Positions 1-10,330 of a stretch of DNA of 64,000 nt are shown in pieces. Numbering within the stretch: the stretch's first letter is position 1; each line of letters starts with the position of its first letter. Both the position numbers and the translations under genes were made by a program. Source of the DNA: Nipponacmea schrenckii (Eukaryota; Mollusca; Gastropoda; Lottiidae); the NCBI GenBank assembly GCA_030562195.1, contig JAUJPP010000007.1:22255769-22319768 (forward strand). The letters run 5' to 3'. The notes beneath the pieces were generated by a model. It worked only from the letters and a program-made list of their open reading frames with translations, made no database searches and was not told where the DNA came from.

Positions 1-764
1 ATGAATTCGTCTTCACGATCACACAATAATTGTTCAAAACATCCTTATAGGCATATATTTGTCTGATTTGTACTGTTTTTTTTTAAACATTTAATAATGA
101 TATCATGTAGACCTGGCCCTTTTTTCGTATCATTCGGGATATCACTATAAGAATGTCATTATAGTATAGGCCTATCATTCGTTCTTAAAAGAGTTTAAAA
201 AGTTTGCAAAACTCTCATAACCAGGCTAGAACATGAGACAACCTCAGATATCCCGCCATTGCAAACATCTTTTATCAATTAAGAGTTTAGATCAATTTCC
301 ATCATGAGATGACCTACAAAAGAAATATACTTTACAAAAAGTTACCTCCCTTGAAATACGAAATTTGTAGATCGCTGGTACAGAATTGTCGTTCCTTGTA
401 GTGTTGCAAGATCGATGGGTTCGTTTTGCTGCATTGCCAAATATGCAGCATCGTGCTCAACGGCACGAACCGACTCGTAAAACGAAAGAATTTCTTGTAA
501 AATTCGGAATTGCCATTTGTTTCACAAATATTTCAATCTGTTGTCCCGCATCGATTTTCTTTTTATTCATTTTATTTATAGACATTTTTAGACATCAGGG
601 TTTTTTTGACGAATACATTTAGGCCTAGTACTTTTCGTCCACTGGGAAGATCGTTTATTTAACATATGACTATATCAACCCGAGTAAAAATACAAAAAAA
701 TTGAAATTGACATAAAAAAAAATCAGGCCTTTTTAAAGGATTTTATCCTCGATTTCTTGCAACG
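1..764. other. Non-coding stretch, no gene seen
   Basis: AT-rich sequence without a recognisable gene. The 78-codon open frame at 386-622 has no family resemblance and no splice context, so I do not call it. Copies of the octamer TAGGCCTA occur at 167-174 and 620-627. Confidence 0.5.
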
Positions 765-1049
765 AAGATAGCTTGCCAGGCAAGGTAATATACGCCCACT
801 GGCAGCATTTATTTCAAATAAAAACTTTTCAGTAAGGTTACAAAAGTGGAATGAAATATTCAACCTTCCACCATATATTTTTTTCTAGGGTCTCTAGTTT
901 CATTAAAAACTGTCAAGAATTGTACCTAACTCAACTCATTAAATATTTTTCGGTATTTTTATGATTTGCAATAGGGTTCACCCTTAATAATATTTTGATA
1001 TTTTTAATTCTTAATAAGGCTCATTCTTGGTTGATATTAAACAATTTCA

Positions 1050-2842
1050 GCGAGTTTTGTCAAAAATGAATGTTTAGAGTGTTCACAAGCCAAAAGTTGA
1101 AAGCGATTTTGAAAACAGGCCCAATAACTGACACTAAATATTTTTCGATTTATCTGATTTTCAATAGGGTTTATCCTTGTGAGAAAACAAATACTAAATC
1201 CAAGCTTCATCAAAATCCATTCAAAATTGTTCTTTCTAGAGTGTTTACGAGTTAAATTGAACGCGTTTTCAAAAACAAGGGCAATAACTTGTACTAAATA
1301 TTTTTCGATTTTCAAAAGAGTTCATCCTTGGGAGACAACAAATACTCCAGCCAAGTTACATCAAAATCCATTAAAAATTGTTCTTTCTAGAGTGTTTACA
1401 AGCTAAAATTGAACGCTTTTTCAAGAACAAGGGCTATAACTGACACTAAATATATTTCTATTTATTTGATTTATAATAGGGTTCATCCTTGGGTAAAAAC
1501 AAATACTCAAGCCAAAGTTAATCAAAATCCATTAAGAATAGTTCTTTCTAGAGTGTTTACAAGCTAAAATTGAATGCGTTTTCAAGAACAAGGGCAGTAA
1601 CTAATACTAAAAAAAATTTCGATTTCACTTTTCAATAGGGTTCATCCTTGAGTTATAACACACTCTCACACCAAGTTTCATCGAAATCCATCAAGAATTG
1701 TGCCATGTAGAGTGTTTACGAGACAAAAATCGAACGCGTTTAAAAGAACAAGGGCAATAATTCATATTAGATATATTTTGATAATTTTAATTTTCAATTA
1801 GGCTCATCCCTTGCGATATCCAACAATTTCAGTGAGTTTTGTCAACATTGGTCATGAATTGTACCTTCTAGAGTATTTATTAAAAAGTTAAACCTGTTTT
1901 CAAACACAAGGGCAATAACTGACAGTAAATATATTTCGATTTATTTGATTTTCAATATGGTTCATCATTGGGTAAAAACAAATACTCAAGCCAAGTTTTA
2001 TCAAAATCCAATAAGAATTGTTCTTTCTAGAGTGCTTACAAGCTAAAATTGAACGCGTTTTCAAACACAAGGGCAATAACTGATACTAAATATTTTTCGA
2101 TTTAACTGAATTTCAATAGGGTTCATCCTTAGGTGATTACAAATACTCATGCCAAGTTATGTCAAAATCGCTCAAGAATTGTGACTTGTAGAGTGTTTAC
2201 AAGGCAAAAATCCAACACATTTTATAGAACAAAGGCAATAATTCCTATTAAATATATTTCGATATGTGCTATTTTCAAAAGGGTTCATTCTTGGGTGATA
2301 TTAAACAATTTCAGCAAGTTTCGTCAAAATTGGTCAGTAAATGTGCTTTGTAGAGTGTTTACAAGCTAAAAATTGAACGCGTTTTCAAAAACAAGGGCAA
2401 TAACTGATATTAATTTTTTTTCGATTTGACTGGTTTTCAATAGGCTTCATCCTTAGGTGATAACAAATACTCAGGCCAAGTTTCATTAAAATCCATTAAA
2501 AATTGTTCTCTCAAGAATGTTTACAAGCTAAAATTGAACGCGTTTTCAAGAACAAGGGCAATAACTCATACTAAATGTTTTTCGATTTCGCTGATTTTCG
2601 ATAGGGTTTATCCTTGAGTTATAACATACTCTCACACCAAGTTTCATCAAAATCGGTCAAGAATTGCACGTTGTAGAGTGTTTACGAGCCATTCAAGAAC
2701 AAGGGCACGAACTCATACTAATTTTTTTCCGATTTCGCTAATTTTCAATAGGGTTCATCCTTGCGTGATCATAAACACTCATATTAAGTTTCATCTAAAT
2801 CCGTCAAGAATTACACCGTGTAGAGTGTTTACGAGCAATTGT
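1050..2842 (+). repeat. Tandem array, about 159-bp unit, 12 copies
   Basis: The landmark GAGTGTTTAC or a close variant recurs at 1077, 1239, 1390, 1551, 1710, 1871, 2030, 2191, 2353, 2515, 2676 and 2823, giving periods of 147-162 bp. Each unit also holds AACAAGGGCAATAACT, a TAGGGTTCATCCTTG-like block and AAGTTTCATCAAAATC. At least two subtypes alternate irregularly, one with TCTAGAGTG and one with TGTAGAGTG before the landmark. Confidence 0.85.
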
Positions 2843-2899
2843 GGACGGACGGACGGACGACGACGGACGGACGGACGGACGGACGGACGGACGGACGGA
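2843..2899 (+). repeat. (GGAC)n microsatellite
   Basis: A run of GGAC tetramers with one interruption (ACGACGAC) near 2860. It sits between the last 159-bp unit and the 3' hairpin of the element. The inverted copy has the same tract at 22362-22392, but shorter and uninterrupted, so the length changed after the copies split. Confidence 0.9.
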
Positions 2900-2914
2900 T
2901 GTGGGTGACGACAA

Positions 2915-2944
2915 TATACGCCCCCCATTTCATGTGGGCGTATA
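2915..2944. other. 3'-terminal hairpin of the 2.2-kb element
   Basis: TATACGCCC at 2915 pairs with GGGCGTATA at 2936-2944 around a loop reading roughly CCCATTTCATGT. The same hairpin is present at the other copy's end (about 22313-22342). It overlaps the right terminal repeat, so it may be part of the end recognised for mobilisation. Confidence 0.6.
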
Positions 2945-2949
2945 AAAAT

Positions 2950-3753
2950 TAGGCGGTATTTGTTGGTCACTTTGAAATCTGGGGGAGGAGCTTCTTAAGT
3001 AAATAACATATCATACCACGATATGTATATCCCTTGGCAAAGCACTATATCTATAAAATCAATTTATATTTCATTATACACCGGAATAATTTCGTCATTT
3101 TCATCGCCCAAAATAACGTATAGTCTAAAATAAGTTTCTCGCACGGAATTTCATTTATCTTTTCGTGGAGAAAAGGCCTGGTAAGAAAGCAAGATTTCTC
3201 GGTGGCTAAACATAAGGCTGTCGATGTACTTCCGTTCATTACACCTACAGATTAAATAATGGAGATAATTAACTATTGTGTGTGAGAATATCATTATGAA
3301 TTTAATGATACTTTTTCTTCAATAAACCTATCAATTCTCTTTATAGATCGTTTTATTTTTAATAACAAAAAGCCAAAAGAGGGCATCGGTGTAATAATAT
3401 CAGAGTGGGACATTGGATATATTTATAGCATAGAGAGGTTGATAGGCATCAAACGTAGAATCAATGATGTTGATATTTTGAACAAAATTGTTACAAAACA
3501 CCTCTATAAAAAGCGACATTATATGTCTGGCCCTAAACTGTGTTTCAGTAACCCATCTGAAACCCAATATCACGTCGGAGCAATCGGATATAGGACCATA
3601 TTTCTATTAGTCTGGCTTGACTCTCACTAACAACAATTAATAATTCTACACAAAATCTGTCACGAATCGTGTCCTCTAGAGTATTTTAACCTCCAAAAAC
3701 CGGGACAGTTAAATGGTCTTTTTTCTATTTCATATTAAATTAGTTTATGTTAG
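2950..3753. other. Non-coding stretch with a trace of the 159-bp repeat
   Basis: No gene is recognisable. At about 3652-3692 the sequence (CACAAAATCTGTCACGAAT, then CTCTAGAGTATTTT) resembles one diverged 159-bp repeat unit, suggesting an old fragment of the same family. The 63-codon frame at 3439-3630 matches nothing I know. Confidence 0.4.
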
Positions 3754-3995
3754 TCATGGTTTGACCAGTATGACTGGCTTGAATATTCACAGGTAAAGGA
3801 TGCTGTGTTTTGTTTTCCTTGTCGTCATTTTAGGTCATAAGTTTCGGTAATGCCGAGGAGGCCTTAACCAAAACTCGTATTCGCCGAAGGAAAAATGCTC
3901 ACGATAAGGATTTCGACTTTGATAAACACGTCAGAAGTCAACGCCATAAATCATCAATGTCAGCGTATGGAGAATCCAACTCCATCGGAACTTAA
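3754..3995 (+). pseudogene. Relic of a TTF-type zinc-finger domain (hAT/ZMYM-like transposase)
   Basis: Translation gives SWFDQYDWLEYSQVKDAV followed by FCFPCRHF, then, after a stop and frameshift near 3837-3850, FGNAEEALT and FDFDKHVRSQRHKSSMSAY. This order (W-LEYS, DA-FCF-CR-F, then F-KH--S--H) is the signature of the TTF-type zinc-finger found in hAT-family transposases and ZMYM-like or '52 kDa repressor'-like proteins. The expected cysteines and the final histidine pair are visible. The tract ends at a TAA (3993-3995) without the RNase-H-like catalytic domain, so it is a broken fragment. A host exon is unlikely because of the in-frame stop and frameshift. The family is recognised from known motifs; the decay is read from the sequence. 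Confidence 0.6.
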
Positions 3996-4139
3996 TGTAG
4001 GCCTATCCATTGTTTGCTGCCCTTATTTACGTGCATCTCTTTAAATAATTAGGTACCATAAAATTGTTCTTTGTAAATGAGTTAACTGTTTGGCACTATG
4101 AGACCCCTTAACAATTTTGTTCCCCCCCCCCATAATAAA

Positions 4140-4360
4140 TAATGCCAAAAAACGCCACTGCAAGAATTGAATTGTCAGAATCTTTCAAGATTTTTACGAT
4201 AGGTTCATCCCTGAGTTATCCAGAGCAATTTCACAAAGCTTCGTCAAAATCCTAAAAATATTGTGCCTTCTTTTATGTAAGGGGTAACATCAAATAGTTA
4301 TAACTCAATGGGTGACGCCAATATTCCGTTCACATTTCATGCGAGTGTATTAAATATAAA
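4140..4360 (+). repeat. Decayed 3' fragment of the 2.2-kb element family
   Basis: The stretch reproduces, in order and with many changes, the last 159-bp unit (AGGTTCATCCCTGAGTTATC, then CTTCGTCAAAATCC) and the element tail (GGGTGACGCCAATATTCCG, then CATTTCATGCGAGTGTAT). The GGAC tract is missing. It is an older, 5'-truncated member in the same orientation as copy A. Confidence 0.55.
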
Positions 4361-6368
4361 GACTAAAATCTAGAGAAATTGGGCTGTAATATCTCTCAGT
4401 ACATTGGCAGGTAATGTGTCCAAGCAATTTTATATACATGTACATTAGATCAGTTCGATCATGTCTGCTTGTGAGTTGAAAAAAGTATATCGTAGTATCA
4501 TTAGCAGTTCGCAGCACCTGGCAAATAGTGTGGTATTTACTGGACGACAGGGTTGTTCACTCTTACTGTTCAGTTGGATGATATCAATAGGACATAGCTT
4601 ACCCGATAAAAAGAAGATGACTTTGAGTTAATTTGGGTGTAATTTGAATCTCAACTAGATGAAATATTATGGCATGACAATAATTATCTTCATTTAACTG
4701 TCCACCTCCATTTCTTCTTAGAAATTCATAATAGTAAAAAAAATATAAAAATATCACGTACTTCGTGACATAGCCCATGCTACCCTACAATTTTCTTTTA
4801 ATTCCATTAACGCAATTTACAAAAAATCTGATTTCCAGCTTTGGTCTTTAAAGTGAACTGGGGTAATAGCTGGGTATGAAAATATCGTATACACAAGTAG
4901 TTCACAATTGTTGCCTCAACTAAAAGTTCTGAATAGCAAATTGCAGACATTATTGTTTCACATTATAAATTATATATTTATGCTTCTTACAGACTACCGT
5001 TCCGAGCTACAATTCGCATAGATTGTCTGGAAAACCCACGCAATATTGAGGTACATCAAAGTTGAAACATAAATAAAAGATTGTCTAGTTTTGAATAATA
5101 GCCACTTTGAATGATCTAATCGAATTCAGCTTTATGAACATGAAACAGTTAAGCAGTAAAAAACATAAAAAAAATTTACCAAGGTATACAATTACAATCA
5201 ACACAAGTGGGTGAAATAGCAATAACTATACAGACTAACATTCTAAATTAAAAATCTTCGATTAGCATAACTTTCGTAATGTTTCTATCATGTCAACGTT
5301 CGTCTTTTGAAAACGAGAGAATATTGGTCGACCTCATCAATACATGACAGCTTTCCCTTCTTTTACTAGTGCCATGCAAAATGTATTTAGGACTTTCGCT
5401 TTCTTTATTTTATTTTCTCGGTGTTGGTCCCCTCACCCGCAGCTTTAAGTTAAATGTTGTCATATTAACTACCAGGACTATCAATTTCTGTTATTTAGAA
5501 ATGGGATCAATGTTTTTTCCGAGATATTGATGCCCTGGGCCCTTCTAATCCCTGTGTACTCTCACTTCAACTTAGGATGTATAATGTACAGGACGTTTAA
5601 TAGTGTCCGTGGACGTCAGTTCGTTCTTTTGGTCATAATAAATATTTACATGTGGCAATTAAACGACCCCCCCCCCCTCTTCTGTGTATTCCCTCTTTTC
5701 AATCTATCAATAAACCTATATATTCTACAGACTACGAACGATCAAGATGCCTCCTCTGCAGTTGGGAAGTTAAAATTAACTCCTTGCACACTTCACAAAC
5801 TTTCCAATTTAAGCCCATATATACGTTTAGATGTAATGACTTCAAACGCTTGTAGGACTTGTAATGGCATAGGTTACGGAGGACGATCGTTGCCAGAGGT
5901 ATTCACAAGGTCAAACCTGAACTTAAGATCTCGACTTTACAAAGTAACATTTAACATCTTAACTTTGCATTATTGACATAATCAACTATGTCTTCCTAAC
6001 TCTACATTCTTGAAAGATTTCAAGTTTGACTTTGCGAAAACTTCTGACAACGACCCCCCTCCATAATCAATAGGTTTGATACAATTTGTTGTAATGTCTC
6101 TTTTCAGAAGATTGTTTTAAGACATAGAGTTATATACTGATCAAGTGACTCCCATTGCTTCAACGTAAAAGATTCGTGCCGCCATGGGGCGACGTCGGCC
6201 ATTATGATTCCGAATGGAATTTTGATTATTTCAAAGAATAAAACCTTTTCTATCTACCAGGTTATTTCATTTAATTTACAGTATTATGATAAGTTGATAG
6301 CCTTCGTCAATGGAAATGCGGATGAATCTCATTATCACCTGGGCGTAGCCTCTTCTTTTATGTCACTA
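4361..6368. other. Non-coding stretch, no recognised gene
   Basis: Mostly AT-rich unique sequence with a poly-C tract near 5669-5679. The longest open frame (5527-5976, 149 codons) has no recognisable domain and begins in low-quality context. A possible acceptor (TATTCTACAG at about 5722-5731) precedes a Cys-rich stretch, but no family fits, so it stays uncalled. Confidence 0.4.
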
Positions 6369-6394
6369 AAGGTGGGCTTATGTCGGCTTGCGAC

Positions 6395-8396
6395 TATGGA
6401 AGACAATCCCTGCCATAATTAATCATTCTTAATGCTTAATTCGGTGTTAAACATTAGTACAGTAAAATCAACATTTGTACGCTTAATTTGACATTTGTTC
6501 GCTAAATTCATAATTTGTTGTTAAAAATTTATCATTCAAATAAAGAATATTACTGAACAAATTAACGATTAAGCCGAACTAAAATTGCCCACTTCATAAT
6601 GCGGAATGAAGTTTACCGAACAAATGTTGAAAAACAGTTCTCGCATTTCATGAGAACGATATCATTATGACGACATGTGGCGCTGCTCAATTTTAGTTAG
6701 GGCTTCGTTCCTATTTGTTTGGCCAATTTTTATGGCCGGCAATTGGCTGTGTAAAAAGTAAAGAATCTTATTATGAATTCCAATTTTATGATAAAAAGCG
6801 AAGTTTTTAATCAAACCCTTGGTACTATTGGAATGTAAGATTTTGAGATAAATATGGTGCCTATACCAGGAAATGTTTTGAAAAATGACTATTTTTTGTA
6901 CCTTCCACAGTGATGGTTGTGGGACAGATATTTTGATGGAATTAGTAAAATCCCAACTACATTGTTTCTTCAGACCTTTGAAGATATCGAAAATTCCAAT
7001 ATAAAAAAACATGTATTTTCATGACAAGCTTAGTTACTGGCCAGTTCGAGACGAAGACTGGCCAATCTTAGAAAAATAGCCAATTTTTAAATATTCCACT
7101 CTGATGGTGGTGGGCTATATGTTTTGATATAATTGGCAGAATATCAACCACATGGCGCCTTCAGACCTGTGAATATCCCAAAAATTCCAAAGAAATGGTA
7201 TTATCATGCCAAACTTAGTGACTGGTCAGTCAGTGATGAAGACTCTTCATGGCCATTTTTTTAACAGTCCACGGTGATGGTGGTCCAGCATAATTTTTGA
7301 TGGAATTGGCAGAATCCTAACCACACGGTGCATTCAGACCTGAGAATAAATCAAATAATTCCAATGTAATGGTATTTTCATGCCAAACGTAGTGACTGGC
7401 CAGTCAGTGATGAGAACTCTTCATGGCCAATTGATAAAATGGGGTGGAGCATAAGTTTTGATGGGATTGGTAAGCATCCCTACCACATTTTGTGCCTTCA
7501 GACCTATGAAAATCCAAAAAAAAATTTTCATGCCAAATTTAGCGACTGGCCAGTCAGTGATAAAGACTTTTCATAGCAAATTATTTGAAAAATAACCTTT
7601 GTTTGAAAAGTCCACGCTGATGGTGGTGGGGAATCAATTTTGAATTGGCAGAATCCCAACCAAATAGTGGTTTCTGACCTTTATGCCCCACCACCATCAG
7701 CGTGGACTGTTAATAATTGACGAAGAGCCATAACGAATCTTCATCTTTATCTGGCCAGTAACTAAACTTGGCATGAAAATACTATTATATTGGAATTTTA
7801 GATATATTCACACGTCTGAAGAAACCATGTGGTTGGGATTTTGCAAATTCCATCAAATTATCTGTCACACCACCATCACTGTGGACTGTACAACATTGGC
7901 CATTTTGAAAACATTTCATGGTATAGACACCATATTTATCTCAAGATCTCACATTCCAATGAATAAAGAGTACCAAGAGTTTGATTAAAAACTTCGCTTT
8001 TTATAAAATTGGAATTCATATGAGATTCTTTAATTTGTACACAGCCACTGGCCGGCAATAAAAATTGACCAAATAAATAGGAACGAAGCCCTAACTCAAA
8101 TTGAGCAGCGCCACTTTTCGTCATAATGATAACGTTCTCATGAAATGCGAGAAATGTTTTTCAACATTTGTTCGGTAAACTTCATTCGACGTTATGAAGT
8201 GGGCAATACTAGTTCGGCTTTATCGTTAATTTGTTCAGTAATATTCTTTATTCGAATGATAAATTTTTAACAACAAATTATGAATTTAGCGAACGAATGT
8301 CAAATTAAGAGTACAAATGTTGATTTTACTGTACTAATGTTTAACACCGAATTAAGCATTAAGAATGATTAATTATGGCAGGGATTGTCTTCCATA
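6395..8396. mobile_element. 2-kb fold-back (palindromic) transposon with 6-bp target-site duplication
   Basis: The insert starts TATGGAAGACAATCCCTGCC and ends with its exact reverse complement. It is flanked on both sides by TGCGAC (6389-6394 and 8397-8402), a 6-bp duplication splitting the outer element's terminal repeat. Reverse-complement similarity runs inward along the whole right arm (about 737 bp) to a centre near 7660. There TCCACGCTGATGGTGGTGGG faces its complement at about 7682-7703 across a loop of some 50 bp. The left arm is longer (about 1,265 bp) because a unit of about 172 bp is repeated there. No open frame for a transposase is present. The class is undetermined. Confidence 0.8.
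6900..7640 (+). repeat. Tandem repeats of about 172 bp in the left arm of the fold-back element
   Basis: The landmark CAC-x-TGATGGTGGTGGG or a variant recurs at about 6907, 7098, 7270, 7440 (degenerate) and 7615. Each is followed by TTTTGATGGAATTGGCAGAA, CAGACCT and ACTGGCCAGTCAGTGATGA-like blocks. The right arm has fewer copies in inverse orientation, so the expansion is confined to one arm. Confidence 0.75.
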
Positions 8397-8402
8397 TGCG
8401 AC

Positions 8403-8640
8403 GCTCCTCGATTGTCGGAAACTGGCAGATCTAGTCAGTTGCCGCAACTGTCGGCCTACGGTAGGCTGACAGCTCCTGCCGACCTGAGATGGCTTACGAC
8501 GCAACTAGCCTCCTTGCGACTGTCGGCAACTGAGATTCAGTCAGATCTAGTGAGTCGCGCATGTTCTACTCTGGCCTACGAGTTCCGGGTAGTTGCCGAT
8601 GATCGTAAGCGATCGTAGCGACCTGAGTAAAATCTACTCC
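8403..8640. repeat. GC-rich subterminal region of the outer element
   Basis: GC-rich compared with its AT-rich surroundings. It holds short palindromes such as CAGTTGC-C-GCAACTG near 8437 and repeats of GTCGGCAACTG in both orientations, which match the opposite subterminal region at 11100-11266. The 77-codon open frame here follows from base composition and is not called. Confidence 0.6.
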
Positions 8641-8745
8641 GCTATGCAACTGAGTTGTAGATATAAGCCAATCAATGCGCGCTTATTTTAGTCCCTGCTT
8701 GGTGATAATTTGTACGAGTTTTTCATGAGAATTGAGTGAAATAAT

Positions 8746-9890
8746 CAGGGGCGTAGCTACCGGGGGGTGGGGGGTGTCGCCTCCTCACTTTTACTGAACT
8801 CGTCGGTAAAACGCGGAATCGATCTGTAAAAAGGGGGTCATGGATGGAACCGTCGGTAAAACGCGGAATCGATCGATTAAACATATTAATTAACCTAAAA
8901 AGTCAAAACATTGAGTTGGTTATGATCGGTCGATAAAACGGCAGGTGGGACCGTCGGTAAAACCAATTAACCTAAAAAGTAAAAACCTTGTGTTGGTTAT
9001 GATGTTATCAGTAAACTGTCAACATTAAAAGTATTTTTTTTTTACTGAAACTACCGGAATCGGTCGGTATAGGTTGGTTATGACTGGAGTCTTCGGTAAA
9101 ACCGATTGGTTAACCGATACCCTTGTTATTGGTAAGCTGTTCGTTATTTGAATTTGTCGGTAAAACGCGGAATTGGCCGATAGAAGAAGGTCATAGATGG
9201 AGCCGTCGGTAAAACCGATTTGTTAACCGAAAGAGTGAAAACCTTGTGTCTGTTAAGATGTTATCGGTAACCCGTTCATCTACATTAAAATGATTTTTAC
9301 TAAACGTGTCGGTAAAACGCGGAATCTGTCGATAATAGACGGTCATGGATGGGAAATGACTTCCAAAATCGCGTCAGATGTATTCTCCGGGTTTCCTACT
9401 TTGTAAAATTTCCGGGGGAGAACCCCCGAAACCCCCCGCCATGTCGGTAAAACTCAGAATAGGTCGAAAAAGGACATAGAAAACATATGGTTTTCCGATG
9501 AAAATTGATAATTTGGACCAGTGGAAAAGACTCTCAAAATCGCGTCAGATGTATTCTCCGGGTTTCCTAGTATGTAAAATTTTCCGGGGTAGGACCCCCG
9601 ATCCCCCCGCCACTGAAAGGGCCAAATACGAAGGCCTTTGGCCTGCAGGACTTGCCTTGGAAAAACCACCTTTCAGTCCCCCCTCTCAGGCATATTCTAG
9701 ATACACCCCTGATTGATATGGTTTTCAAAGGTTTAGGATTTGCTATAACGATGGGTTTCGTTCGTGTATAATGTATATACTTAAAAGTGCGAGTAAGTTA
9801 TTTTTGCCCCCGGAAGAACACGTGTTCGTCGGTAAAACTTAGACGTTACAACCCCCCCCCCCCTGTCAAAATGGTCATGCTGCGCCCCTG
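8746..9890. mobile_element. Non-autonomous hAT-like element with 8-bp target-site duplication
   Basis: The termini CAGGGGCGTAGC (8746-8757) and GCTGCGCCCCTG (9879-9890) are inverted repeats of 12 bp with one mismatch. GAAATAAT flanks both sides exactly (8738-8745 and 9891-9898), an 8-bp duplication as expected for hAT elements, whose termini often begin CAG-GG. The interior has no transposase. It consists of repeated blocks containing CGGTAAAACGCGGAATCG and a nearly duplicated block of about 175 bp (around 9360-9440 and 9535-9610) with GATGTATTCTCCGGGTTTCC. It sits inside the outer element and is therefore younger than it. Confidence 0.85.
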
Positions 9891-10059
9891 GAAATAATCA
9901 TATCAACACTGAAATATGGGGTTAAAATATGACTACAGGTAGTCGAAGTACCAAGGAAACGTTGCAAAACTTTTAAAAAAAAGTTAAAAACTAGAATTGC
10001 TTACAACTATGAACGTATTTCGAGAGCCTTAAAATATTATGTAGGCTAAATTTGCAATG

Positions 10060-10330
10060 ACCTACATCTAGACAATATATTGAATATCATTTTACCTAGT
10101 TTTCAAAGTCATAAAATAATAAGGTCACACCTTCCGTAACGGTTAATGATGGCGAAAATATGAAAATTATCAATTTTTGCTGTATTTAAGTACACTTATC
10201 TCTATGATTTTTTTAAGTAAGCCAAATTAAAAAATATCTACTCGTAGACAATATATTGAATATTATTTGACCTAATTTTCAAGGTCATAGATTAAGTGGG
10301 TCACACCTTCCGTAGCCGTTAAAGTGATTT
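10060..10330 (+). repeat. Internal duplicated block of about 90 bp
   Basis: About 10065-10150 and 10240-10330 share AGACAATATATTGAATAT and GGTCACACCTTCCGTA with small changes, spaced about 176 bp apart. The surrounding non-coding body of the outer element has no other clear structure. Poly-A at 10988-10999 is a simple tract. Confidence 0.65.

Larger units (their letters stand above)
765..2949 (+). mobile_element. 2.2-kb non-autonomous element with tandem-repeat body, copy A
   Basis: The limits are set by where similarity with the inverted copy at 22308-24451 begins and stops. The head carries a short inverted repeat (CTTGCC-A-GGCAAG) followed by TATACGCCCAC at 789-799. The tail ends in GTGGGCGTATA at 2934-2944, the exact reverse complement, so the body has 11-bp terminal or subterminal inverted repeats. 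Between them lie twelve copies of a unit of about 159 bp, a GGAC microsatellite, and a 3' hairpin at 2915-2944. No transposase frame is present. Open frames of 60-90 codons in it translate the repeat unit and are not conserved genes. I cannot name the superfamily and found no clear target-site duplication. Similarity to copy B looks about 97% from the stretches compared. Confidence 0.7.

Noticed and set aside
1070..2908. Several 60-90-codon frames with recurring NRVHPC and CRVFTS peptides
   Set aside because: They translate the 159-bp repeat unit, recur in the inverted copy and have no independent family support, so they are not genes.
5527..5976. 149-codon open frame
   Set aside because: Longest frame in the left part, but no domain, no splice context and unusual composition with a poly-C tract; not supportable as a gene.
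8385..8618. 77-codon GC-rich frame
   Set aside because: Falls in the subterminal repeat region of a transposon and reflects local base composition.
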